From Isoetes taiwanensis (Eukaryota > Streptophyta > Lycopodiopsida > Isoetales > Isoetaceae): DNA of 64,000 nucleotides. The notes beneath the pieces are model-generated. The model searched no databases and was not told where the DNA came from. It worked only from the letters and a program-made list of their open reading frames with translations. Below are positions 46,583-56,470 of this stretch, in pieces; position 1 is the stretch's first letter; each line of letters begins with the position of its first letter. A program made the position numbers and the translations under genes. The stretch is from the NCBI GenBank assembly GCA_021234155.1, contig JAJEKV010000020.1, forward strand, positions 17,723,018 to 17,787,017, written 5' to 3'.

Positions 46583-47562
46583 AGCTTTAAACCGGTCTCC
46601 CCCTCGAGAGCTAGCAAATGAGCTACAAACTTTTGCATAAGGGCGGTGAAAGTATCAATCACTATGTGGAAAGGTTTAGTGCATACCGAGAAAAATGCCA
46701 AAAGAGTCAGTGCCCACTCCCACACTCTACTTTGTGGCTGCTTTCATTAAGGACTGCCACCAAGGCCTAAAGTGCACAGAAAGATGCTAAAAATTCAAAA
46801 TCAGGAAGGGTTCGATACCATACACAAGGCTTTTGAAAAGGCAACTAAAATCTCTAATGATATGTCTTTTTTACCTGATAACCATGTAAACCATTGTGCT
46901 GACCCTTTTTACCCAGATTATGAACAAGAGTATGAGCATGTGCCGTGTATGCAAAGGCAAAAAGAAAGAAGAAAATCCAAAGATGAAGAGGCTGCACCTA
47001 AAATCAATGAATCCAAGAGTGAGATGGCCAAAATGTCTGAGACCATTGCAGAACTGACCAAACAACTCTTGGAGTTGAAAAACAGCAAAAAAACTTATCC
47101 TCCTTGTGCACATTGTTTCAAAGATACTCATCCTTCTGATATTTGCTATTACAGGGCATGCTTAAAATGTGGAAAGAAAGGTCATTTTGGAAAAATTTGC
47201 CCTGTGTGCAACTTCTGCAAGGAAATAGGTCATCGTGGAAGACAAGTGTTTTGTCAAAGAATACTTTGACAAGCGTGACAAAGGCAAGAAATTGAAGGAA
47301 CATCCGCCATCAGGTTTGTGGAGGAATATGAGGAGCAGGAAGAGATCATGGTGGTGCAAACAAGAAAAATGTTGGAAAATGGAACACCTGCAGATAAAGG
47401 TATGAGCAAGAACCTTCCTGTCAACAAAGAAGTTCAGGTAATAGCTCCACCTCCTTTTGAGAAGTTGAATAAAAAGGACAAAGAGTTAGATGAGCTAGAC
47501 ATGATCCTAAAAAGTTCTAAAGCGAGCATAGGTCTCCCTCACTCTTCTCAAAATTGCACCTA
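46583..47562 (+). CDS. gag: P2 gag, C-terminal part with three CCHC zinc knuckles
   Basis: It resumes the gag cut at 36,338: LANELQTFA-like sequence, then an open frame 46,772-47,269 with KMLKIQNQEGFDTIHKAFEK, a charged segment (RRKSKDEEAAPKINESKSEM) and a nucleocapsid with three knuckles: CAHCFKDTHPSDIC, CLKCGKKGHFGKIC and CNFCKEIGH. The first two are exact CX2CX4HX4C. A frame change near 47,270 leads to the linker VIAPPPFEKLNKKDKELDELD (47,440-47,500), ending at a stop at 47,561. RNA binding is the expected role. Confidence 0.9.
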
Positions 47563-47569
47563 GCTATAG

Positions 47570-48090
47570 AGAGAAAATATTGAAGTGTAATGATGTTGAA
47601 CAAATTTCATTTACTGATGTGCATGAGACAGAGAAAGTTGTATTAACTCAAGAAGAAAAAGATCCAGGTGCCTTTACTTGCTCAGCTAGTTTAGGTGACT
47701 TGCATTTGTCTAGGGTCTTGCTAGATGGAGGCTCCCCATTAAATGTCATGCCTCAGCATGTAATGAAGAAATGTGGTCTTGTCTGTTACTCAACCATCAC
47801 CGTCATATTGAGGTCATTCTCCAATGCTAAAATAAAACCTATAGGACTAGTGACAAGGGTGCCAATAGAAATTGAAGGTATAATTGTTGAGGCAAGTTTC
47901 ATAGTTGTGGCTTTTGAAGATAACTGTGATGTGACCACATATATGACTTGTTGCCGGAAGGAGGTGGTTGTCTCATCGTCGATGCTAGACCTGCCTCGTC
48001 CAAAGGACAGCAATACTATTTCAAATGGAGCAAGAATCAGAAACTCTATACAACAAAACAGTGATGCTAATCATACAACTTTATAGAACA
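47570..48090 (+). CDS. pr: P2 aspartic protease, open
   Basis: It cleaves the Gag-Pol polyprotein. The frame is open from 47,580 to 48,086. HLSRVLLDGGSPLNVMPQHV contains the active-site D-G-G at 47,724. FSNAKIKPIGLVTRVPIEIE and EASFIVVAFEDN follow. The LLLGRRW end (~47,945) is garbled to a frame-shifted CRKEV. The GGS-P-N-MP pattern is that of Tat-group proteases. Confidence 0.87.
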
Positions 48091-48149
48091 AGACATGTTG
48101 ATTGAAGATGAGCCGTGTGTTAAAAATGCCTATCTCTCAGATGCAAACC

Positions 48150-48650
48150 AATAGAAATCATACCGACTGTTTAGGTGACCTTGACATGGAAGCAAAACTC
48201 AATAGAGGTGTGTTGTGGTTTGATGGTGGAATTTCAATCAAATTGAATATAGCATCTTCGCAAAATGTGAATCGAAACTCGCCAATAAACTCTTATCCAA
48301 AGTTGGTAGAGTACATGAAAGAATTACTTCAAATATGGCTGAATATAAGGCACTTATAGCTGGCTTAGAGGAGTCTTTGGCTTTTAGGTTTGACTAATAT
48401 ATCTATCTTTGGTGACTCTCAACCGATATGCATGTGTAACTGAGAGTATCGCACTCAAAACAAGACATGTCAAACTCAAAGAAAGGGTATTGCAATTGCT
48501 AAGCAAGTTCAAGGCTTGGGAGATCAAACATATACCTAGGGAAGAGAATTGTGAGGCGATGCACTTTTTGCGTAACCGCGTTCTCTTGACTATTTGGTCG
48601 AGGGAGCTATAAATGAAGATGAATTGAACAAGGAAGATGCAACACAACTA
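48150..48650 (+). pseudogene. P2 archaeal-type RNase H between protease and RT
   Basis: VLWFDGGIS has its first Asp at 48,222. NMAEYKAL has its Glu at 48,341, FGDSQ its Asp at 48,414, and ENCEA(D)A, after HIPREEN, its last Asp at 48,558. Several one-base frame changes separate them. It shares order and spacing with M2, so the upstream placement holds across families. Confidence 0.87.
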
Positions 48651-48739
48651 TATCCTATTCTCGGGTGATAGATGCACAAAGAAGAGAAAGAGGTAAAAGA
48701 GTTAACTATCAACAAAAATGGACAGGTAAGAACACTTTT

Positions 48740-49695
48740 CCTTGGGGATCTTTTGATAGCAAAGATGAGGCCTCCTTAAAAATTTTCTTTGAGAGTTGGA
48801 AAGATGTATTTGCCCTCGGGATTATACGTAATTAGTGGGAGTGAGGACCGACATCCGTGAATTTGAAATAAAGATAAAGGAAGATGCTAAACCTGTAATG
48901 CAAAAACTCGAAGAATAAATGCATCACCGCCACCCCGATCGAGAGGAATTATTAAAGATGAAAGAAGTTTAGGTTATTAAAGAGATAACAAACCCCGACC
49001 GGGTCGTCTTGCATTGTTCCAAAGAGAAAAGAAAAAATAAGAGCATTAGGATTTGTATAGATTACAGGGATCTAAACAAGGCCACTATTAAAGATTGTTA
49101 TCCATTACCATTTCTAGAAGAAGTGTTACATGCAACCGGCAGTGCAAGGAAATATATTCCTTTTAGATGGATTTTCAGGTTTCAATCAAATCAAGATAAA
49201 AGAGGCAGATCAAGCCAAGACCTCTTTTCATAACCCCTTGGGGCACTTTTGCCATGATGAAAATGCCTTTTGGCTTGATGAATGCATCCGGCTACCTTTC
49301 AAAGAGCAATGGATAAAATATTTCAAAGCATGCCAATATCAAACTTTAGAGTTTTCTTGGATGATTTGTGCCTAGGATCTTCTAACTAAGCATATGGAAT
49401 TGTCGACAATGACAATGGAATTGTGCGAAAGGGTGGAGTGTGTTTGAATCCAAAGAAGTGTGTATTCTTCTGTTCTAAAGGTGAATTGCTAGGTCATGAG
49501 GTATCTACCAAGGTATTAAAGTGTCCAAGGAAAAATGGAGGCTTTGAAGAAATTAGCTCCACCTAAAACCTTAAAACAGGTGAAGAGTTTCATGGGCTTG
49601 ACAAGTTTTTTGAGAATGTATGTGCCTAACTTTTCACACATCATAAGTCCTTTGGCAGCTCTGACACGTGTTGGCAAGTATAATAAGAATGAGAG
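48740..49695 (+). pseudogene. rt: P2 reverse transcriptase, mostly legible
   Basis: SIRICIDYRDLNKATIKDCY (49,036-49,110), DGFSGFNQIKIKEADQAKTS (~49,160-49,225), MPFGLMNAS-like (~49,264) and the catalytic FLDDLCLG with Asp codons at 49,360-49,365. The thumb has LKKLAPPKTLKQVKSFMGLT (49,540-49,600) and FLRMYVPNFSHIISPLAALT. At least four frame changes are present. The active site has Phe where F1 has Tyr. Confidence 0.88.
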
Positions 49696-49699
49696 CAAA

Positions 49700-50300
49700 T
49701 TTATTGCAATAGAATGGACAGATGAATGTCGTCAAAGCATTTGACCTGTTGATAACTTCCATATGCCAATCAGAGATTCTGAAACCACCGGACCTAGCTC
49801 AACCATTCCAGGCATATATCAGTGTCACTAGCAAAGCTGTAGGCATAGCACTCATGCAGAAGCATGGGATAATATCTTTTGCCAGCAAAATTTGGTCTGA
49901 TGCTGAGAACAGATAATTCTAGAATGGAAAAAAGTGCACCGAATAATGTTTTTCCTACAAAGGCTTGGTCATATAGTTCAAAGACAATGAGGTAAAAGTA
50001 ATGATGCATCAAAATCCTATTCCCATGCTGTTCCGTAAAAAACTCGTGAGTAAGGCTAAATTATGTAGATGGGCTTGCAAGATACGTGATTACAATTTAA
50101 ATGTTAGAACCTGGCCAAAACAATTAAAAGTCCTAGTGATTATTTGACCAATAAGGTGTTTGAGTTTGAAGATTTTAATGGTTTGAGCACTGATGAAGTG
50201 TGTGAGATTGCTACTAACCTTGTGCTATCTAGCAAGATGCAAGAAGATTGGCAGGATGAAATCATCAAGTTTCTCCAGCATAAGGAGGTGCCAGAAAACT
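49700..50300 (+). pseudogene. P2 RT-linked RNase H (catalytic Asp lost) and spacer
   Basis: LAQPFQAYISVTSKAVGIAL (49,796-49,850) carries SVTSKA where the catalytic DAS motif is expected. IISFASKIWSDAENR follows. RWACKIRDYNLNV (~50,072-50,105) ends the domain. The spacer reads KVFEFEDFNGLSTDEVCEIA. No second RNase H follows. Confidence 0.85.
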
Positions 50301-51506
50301 TTACAAGCAGCCAGCTGAGGAGATTCAAAGAAAAAGCAAAAACCTACAGGATGATTGGAGAGGTATTATGTAAGATTGATCAAGATGGTGTCCTTCCGAG
50401 GTGTGTGACAGTCGGGTCGAAGTTGATACCGAGGCTTGTCATGAGGGAATTTGTGGAGGCCACTATGCAGCTGACACGACTGCAAAGAAAATACTCAGGT
50501 CTGGATATTATTGGCCTAGCTTGTTTAAAGATTGTTATGAGACCATTAGGAGATGCCATAAATGCCAGATACATGGAAGAAGAATTCTTCACCACCGCTT
50601 TGACTAGCATCACGCCTCCGTGTCCATTCCGACTTGGGGACTAGACTTCATAGGACCTATAAATCCAAACTCTCCCTCTCAAAGATGAATACATACTAGT
50701 GGCAACAGATTTTTCACCAAGTGGGCGAGGCTGTCCCATTGAGACAAGCAAATGCCCTAACAACCGCCAGTTCCTCCATGAAAACATATGCACTAGGTTT
50801 GGCATCCCTCCAAAATAGTTTCCTGACAGGCACTCAGTTCATGAATGATGTGATCAGCAACCTGCTAAAAACCTTGAAAGTAAAGCATGTGAAAAGCTCA
50901 GCATACTACCCTCAAGGCAATGGCCAGGCTGAATCTACCAACAAGGTGCTAAAAGCTATTCTCAAGAAAACAATAGAGGTGCATAAAAAAGATTGGCACC
51001 TTAAATTACATGATGCACTTTGGGCATATAGAACCACAATTAAAAGTGCTACTAATCATACACCTTTTGCTCTTGTCTATGGTGTTGAGGCTGTTGTTCC
51101 AAAGGGAATTGAGTTGCCCTCATTAAGGTTAGCTCTAAAGATTCAAATGCAGATAGAGGAAGCATACAGGGAAAGGTTTGATAGGTTGCTCCATCTAGAA
51201 GAAGAGAGGTTTGAAGCAGAGAATACCATGTTACTAAAGAAAGCAAAGGATGCAGCAGCATTCAAGGCCATTCACAAATTGCAAGGAAGTTTCAAAGAGG
51301 GAGAGCTAGTTCTCAAGTGGGACAAGGCAAAGGAAAACACAGCAGGTAAATTTGACTGCTTATGGAAGGGCCATACAAAATCAGGACAAGCAGTACAAAT
51401 TCTTACTTCCCGGAAGATATCACAACAGTCAGAGCTCATGAACCCTATAAACATATTGCATCCTGAAAAGGTATTGGCAACAACATATTTGTATGAGTTT
51501 GTTTGA
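50301..51506 (+). CDS. int: P2 integrase, C-terminal two thirds open
   Basis: RFKEKAKTYRMIGEVLCKID leads into the zinc-binding domain (CHEGICGGHYAADTTAKKI, RRCHKCQIHGRRI, 50,440-50,600). The first catalytic Asp is in GLDFIGP at ~50,640; the second, in a garbled SDRG, is at ~50,824. The frame is open from 50,721: SSAYYPQGNGQAESTNK with the Glu at ~50,931, then a basic C-terminal domain (LQGSFKEGELVLKW, FDCLWKG) to the stop at 51,504. There is no chromodomain. Confidence 0.9.
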
Positions 51507-52451
51507 ATAGAATAGTTATTGGATAGTTAGCCATTTGAGTTATTAGAGACACTAGCTTTAAAATTAATAGGCATGTTCCTTAAAGATGTGGATGCTTGTG
51601 CTCTTTTAGTGTTATTTTGAAATTGCTTTCATAAAACAAAAAAAAAAAAGAGAGAAAAAAGAGAAAAAAGGAAAAAAGGGAAAATAGGTTTAACTTTGAT
51701 ATCTTGTGTGTATTATGATGCTGCAGGTTGAGTTCACAGTCATGAAAGCATAGGAGGAGTTGTTTTCTAACACATATAGAACTTGTCATGACAGGTTCAT
51801 CAGTCTGAATAATCTCCACCTGAGCAAACAGTTGCCTTCCAATTCATATCAACCAAAATTCTTCACTGATGCAGGATCCCCAACAACTAAATATTACCAC
51901 AATTAGCTGGAAGGACATGGTACTAACAGCATATTTTTTTTCCACACCTGCAGGTTCACTTGATACATTCCATTCATGTTCATCTGCCTTTGTTCCATTC
52001 TCATCTAGCCCTTGCTTCCCAAATCTTTTTCAAAAGAGAGAACACAGCCTGCTACCTTTCATCAGCCTTCCATAAAGGTAGCTCAAGTTTTAGAAAAAGT
52101 AAAAAAAACACTCCCAACTCAAGTCACTGTTCCTGCTCCACACATATCTCAAAAGAAGTCAAGCAAGTCAAGTCAGGTCATGAGTCAACTCACCCTCAGA
52201 GTCAAGTCCCTGTTCCCACTCCATATAAACATCCTTCTGAAGATATCCATTCAAACATCACTCACATCCTTATGTCCATCTGTTCAGACTTTCCCCAACA
52301 TCATTTCCATTGTTTTTTCATCTCTTTTTATCACCCTTGCTGCCCATATTCTCAGAATTTCCATTCTCTTGCACTACCATCACCATTCTTCTGTCATATT
52401 TTGCTCACAAGGCTGAGGGGACCAGCCATTCCTTTTCCTTGTTTAGCATGA
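51507..52451 (+). other. P2 noncoding stretch between integrase and 3' LTR
   Basis: No gene is seen. It includes the polypurine tract (51,637-51,686), several CTGCAG-containing motifs, and CTGAGGGGACCAGCC 30 bases before the LTR (52,406-52,425). The open frames of 134 and 163 codons (51,960-52,451) lie in CA/T-rich sequence and are not preserved in P1. Confidence 0.72.
51637..51686 (+). repeat. Polypurine tract 3' of P2 integrase
   Basis: A ~50-base A/G run with GAGAG, GGA and GGGA interruptions, conserved with P1 (21,617) and, as poly-A, with R2 (25,432). It lies ~130 bases after the integrase stop. Confidence 0.62.
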
Positions 52452-54762
52452 TGTTGCCCTGCTATGGCAACATGGCAAAGTGCCATCAAATCTTTTTTAT
52501 GTTGCAGGGAAAAAGAAGATACTATGTTGAAGAACCAAGTGAAGACATTGAATTGGAATCAAGATCACACATTGAGAGGACCTAAGCATCTAGAAGTTTG
52601 GAAGACCCCTATGAAGTTTGCAAGCTATTAAAGTGGTATCTTTTCTCCTTCATGTTGTCATTTCTATTCTCCTACCTCACACTCCACATTTCCAACGTTC
52701 CATTACCCCATACTATCATACATCTCACACATAGCCTTTTGTTCCATAGTTGACCTACCACTACCTAAGGCACATTTTCAAAGTTGTTACACAAAAAGGA
52801 TTGCCTAAGCATCAAGTTCTACATCATATTTTTTCATCATATCATTCCATTATCACACACTCCATACCATGTGGCTATAAAAAAAAAAAAGGAAGCATTT
52901 GAAAAGCTAAACACGAGTTTGCCTAGTCACCATCTCCAAGTGACATGGCATGATGACTAGATACATATGTCATCACTTACAAAGCCACATTGGTCCACTC
53001 ACCATTTGCCACTTCCATATATCATTCACCAAGTTGCCACCTAAGCAACAAGTGTCCACATCACCACATCACTCCATACCATTACATCACTCAACATCAT
53101 TCCACATCATCATATCACCTTGCATCATCAAATGATGACTAGGCAAATGTTGACCAAACCCAAAAAGTTGGTCAACCATAAGATTGAAATGATTGATAAA
53201 TGTGCCTATTAGCCTTGTTCTCCCTCCTTGCCACCTCACCAAATCCCATGTCTAATGCCTACTCACCCCATTCTTTTTCCTACAAAATCAAAAGTATGGC
53301 ATTTGAGAGTTTGATGATACCACCCGATAGCCCCCTCATGGAATCATGCCACCCGCACAAAAAAATTTGAAAAAGAGTGCATATTGACCTTCTAAATGGC
53401 TTTCTTGGGAAACGTGTTTCATTTGAAAAATGGCAAAACCTACCTACATCTACCCCCCCATCTATCTACCCTCTCATCCTCTGCCAAGTGGCGTCCCCCC
53501 TGGCATGCCAAGTCGAAACACGAGCCGAGCTTGGCGTGGGAGGAGACCACGTAATCAAGAGAGAGGAAAATAGCTCTCTATTTATACCTTAGCCTCTTTT
53601 CTGATTTTTGGTCAGGGGATAATTGCTCTCAAGAAAACTCCAACCCTAAAAATGTGACTTGCCAAGAACTTATTTTTTGTCGATTGAACCGAAAGCAATC
53701 ATTACATTGGCTAACCATTCCTGTCCCCGTTACACCCAAAGAAATGTCTAAACCAACCAAAAACATGGCCAAGATCCCGAATTTGCCAAGATCCCACCTA
53801 AAACAGAGTTTTTAAAAGGGGATTCATTCAACAGAGAAAAGTGTGGGCTTTTGCGCGATTCAAAGATCGGCACCCTGAAGTGTGAAGTCGGAATTGATGC
53901 CGAGAGTTCCTCCTACCTTAAGAGATCTATCCCGAGGCATATTATGATTGATTTGTATCCAAAAATTCACGATTTGTATGTTTTAGAGATGTCCTGTTGA
54001 TTGATCATCTTGATCATTGACATGACGCCAAATGTGATGACTTTGATTCCAGCTTTAATGAAAATCTGACCTTGGAAAATATCATTTGATGCATTTGTGT
54101 TTGAATTAATTCTAGAAATGGGAACAAAAGCCATACCTCTCTCGCACCTGGTCGCATACAAAGCTCTAGCTGCATTGGTACAATTATTTAGGAAAGGAAA
54201 AGCTAAAAAAAAAAAGGGGGAGAAAGATCAACCCATCGATGTTTTAAAAGTCTCATTATACTTTTCATGATCATTAGATGCTCAGACATACTTCTCAAAT
54301 TACAGACTGACTTTTTAGCCCTGAAAATAGCATGCTCTTATTGTGCAGGCCTCGTGTTCACTGTCTAAATTTAGTTGGATCGATAATTCATCACCATTCT
54401 CATTTGGCAAAATTGAGTGCACTGTCCAGTCCATTGACCAACTTCTGACTTAGTCAAGAATCATTATTTCTCACCAACCGTGAGGATTCTTTGCATAGAC
54501 TTTCTCCAACACTTTCTTCAGATATCATGGTGACATGCTATGCTTGTTTGGGTTCAAAATGTTGAATGCATTAATTTCTGTGCCTGTTAGAATAAGACTA
54601 GCTTTTTTGGCTTTTGGGAAACTAGTGAAATCTTGTTTTCTGGAAATTTAAAAACAGATATTTTAGCACAGAGTGATCACCTCAAGTGATCTGGAGGTCC
54701 TAGACCAAGATTAGTGCTTCTTTGACCTGAGGTTGGTGGTTTAGCCAGGTTTGCCATCAACA
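52452..54762 (+). repeat. P2 3' LTR (F2 family, 2.31 kb)
   Basis: TGTTGCCCTGCTATGGCAACA start and CATCAACA end, nearly identical to the 5' LTR. The TATA box is at 53,578-53,586 and the palindrome at 54,675-54,691. Target duplication CCCTA follows at 54,763. Confidence 0.95.
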
Positions 54763-54767
54763 CCCTA
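54763..54767 (+). other. Right target-site duplication of P2 (CCCTA)
   Basis: This matches 33,645-33,649. Removing P2 and one copy joins GLDYIGP to the following integrase residues in the expected frame. Confidence 0.92.
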
Positions 54768-55636
54768 TTAACCCCCCTTCTGCAGGACAACATCAGCACA
54801 TTATTGTAGCTACAGATTATTTTACTAAGTGGGCAGAAGTTATTCCTTTGAGACAGGCCAATGCTATTACAACAACAAAGTTTTTACATGAATATATTTG
54901 TGCACGGTTTGGTATCCCTCTACAATTGCACTCTGATAGAGGTACTCCCTTTGTGAATGAAGTTATTGCTAATCTGTTGCCTATTCTTAAGGTCAAACAT
55001 ACCAAGAGTTCTTCCTACTACCCCTAAGGTAATGGTCAGGCAGAAGCTACTAATAAAGTTTTGAAAGGCATTTTGCAGAAAACAGTGGATGATAACCAAA
55101 AGGATTGGCATGTCAAATTGGTGGATGCTCTTTGGTCTTATCGAGTCACTATTAAAGCAGCAACCACTCATACCCCCTTCAACTTAGTTTATGGCATTGA
55201 AGCTGTGCTTTCAGTAGAGCTTGAGCTCCCATCTCTAAGGTTAGCTCACAAATTATGTTTACCTTTTAAATATGCCTTGCAGGAAAGACTGAACACCCTT
55301 TTGCATTTAGAAGAATATAGGATGGAAGCTGAGAATGCCAATCTGCTAAAAAAAGCCAAGGATTTGGCTGCTTTCAAAGCTGCTCATAAAATACAAGGGA
55401 CTTTTAAGATAGGAGAGCTAGTTCTAAAATGGAATAAATCAAGGGAAGACTCAGCTAGTAAGTTTGAAAATCTTTGGGAAGGTCCCTATGAGGTGTTGGA
55501 ACCTGCAGGCACCAACTCTTATTGGTTAAAGGAATTAACTTCAGGGGTGCCACTTCCAAATCCCATCAACACCATCCATTTGAAAAGGTACTGGGATCAG
55601 CATATATGCTTGTCCCTTTTATGCTCTAGAACTTAG
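54763..55636 (+). CDS. int: Q integrase, C-terminal two thirds, nearly open
   Basis: It continues the frame from 33,649: HQHIIVATDYFTKWAEVIPL, LQLHSDRGTPFVNEV (second Asp, ~54,935), then SSYYP followed by a stop codon TAA at 55,024-55,026 where M4 has CAA (Gln), then GNGQAEATNK with the Glu. The C-terminal domain has KIQGTFKIGELVLKWNKSR and LWEGPYEVLEPAGTNSYWLK. It ends at 55,634. The single C-to-T stop is typical of deaminated methyl-C. It is otherwise clean, unlike the elements to the left. Confidence 0.93.
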
Positions 55637-56470
55637 ATAAGTTAGAATTAGAGTTAAGATTAGATCAGTCAGATTTCACTTTGTCTTGATTTTTAGAATT
55701 AATGTTTTCATTGAGTTCATGTTTGCAGCTAGCCAGAGTAAAGGATATATTATCAAGCAATTCCAAGACAAGGATTTCTACTAATGATTTGTCAAGTGTC
55801 ATCTGCAGGAGCACTCTTCTTCCTTCCACATTCATCTGCCTTACTGTGGTCCTACCCTCCACCTAGCCATCTATTCCTCATTCCATTTCTCTAAACATGC
55901 ACTCTGCAAATTCAGCTTCACCATCATGGCAGAGTTGCAAGGATTAAGATTAATTTGTTTATGTGTTTCCATGACAGGTGCATCCTTTTTCCATCTATAT
56001 TCATTTGTCATAAGTGGTCCTGCCATTCATTTAGACTCCTCATTCTTGTTTTCATTCCCAAAAAAAAAAGCACTCTGCATTTCAGCTTCACCACCATAGC
56101 AGAGTTGCAAATTTTAGAAGAAAAGACATGCATTTTCTTGTTTTGGCGAGATCTCAGCACTAGTACATTCATCTTATCTCCTTACCCCCTTCACACTTCA
56201 TTCACACCATCTCTTTATCACCCTCATATTTATTTTCATCCTTATTCACTCATCACACCCCATTCATACCATATTACTACCATATTCCCACTCATTACAC
56301 TCACTTCATCTCATTATCACCACATTCACACTCACCTCATATTTTGCACCCTACACTCTACCCCATCTTGTCCTCATTTGCACTCTCTGACATAGGTTGA
56401 AGACCCCTCTGTATACTCCTTTTGGCATAATATAGCTGAGGGGACCAGCCATTTTCTTGTTTTGGCGAGA
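55637..56470 (+). other. Q noncoding stretch between integrase and 3' LTR
   Basis: No gene is seen. Two copies of a hairpin-forming motif (55,901-55,935 and 56,072-56,105) lie 171 bases apart. A CA/T-rich low-complexity run follows (56,160-56,390). TTCTTGTTTTGGCGAGAT occurs at ~56,137 and again at ~56,455, just before the LTR. GAGGGGACCAGCC lies ~30 bases before the LTR. A 146-codon frame at 55,955-56,395 is low complexity. Confidence 0.77.
55901..56105 (+). repeat. Paired hairpin motif in Q 3' noncoding stretch
   Basis: Each copy is ACTCTGC, ~20 bases (TTCAGCTTCACCA core), then GCAGAGT. The copies lie at 55,901-55,935 and 56,072-56,105. M1, M2 and M4 have the same pair at the same ~172-base spacing. 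Confidence 0.7.

Larger units (their letters stand above)
30060..53035. repeat. Copy B of the ~30 kb tandemly repeated block
   Basis: This is the partner of 1-22,990. It differs by continuing through the complete P2 3' LTR into Q at 54,763, where copy A stops at ~22,990 and joins R2. Correspondences include 808/30,869 (F3 LTR edge), 3,584/33,650 (F2 LTR start), 6,266/36,339 (F1 insertion) and 22,412/52,452 (F2 3' LTR start). Confidence 0.88.
33650..54762 (+). mobile_element. P2: full-length F2 Ty3/gypsy element, split by M2
   Basis: Both LTRs (33,650-35,950 and 52,452-54,762) and the CCCTA target duplication are present. M2 (36,339-46,582) interrupts gag; without it P2 is ~10.9 kb. The order is gag, protease, archaeal-type RNase H, RT, RNase H remnant, integrase, polypurine tract, 3' LTR. 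Coding parts are largely legible but contain frameshifts. Confidence 0.95.

Noticed and set aside
51960-52451. Plus-strand frames of 134 and 163 codons before the P2 3' LTR, considered as an env-like or third ORF
   Set aside because: The frame is broken in P1 at the same place, has no start context, no signal peptide with a clear partner, and no family motif; the stretch is CA/T-rich noncoding DNA.
33463-54762. Possible endogenous plant pararetrovirus (caulimovirid)
   Set aside because: A clear integrase, LTRs with a 5-base target duplication and no movement-protein domain point to Ty3/gypsy retrotransposons.
55955-56395. 146-codon frame after Q integrase
   Set aside because: Low-complexity CA/T-rich sequence; not conserved in M4 or M2 at the equivalent place.
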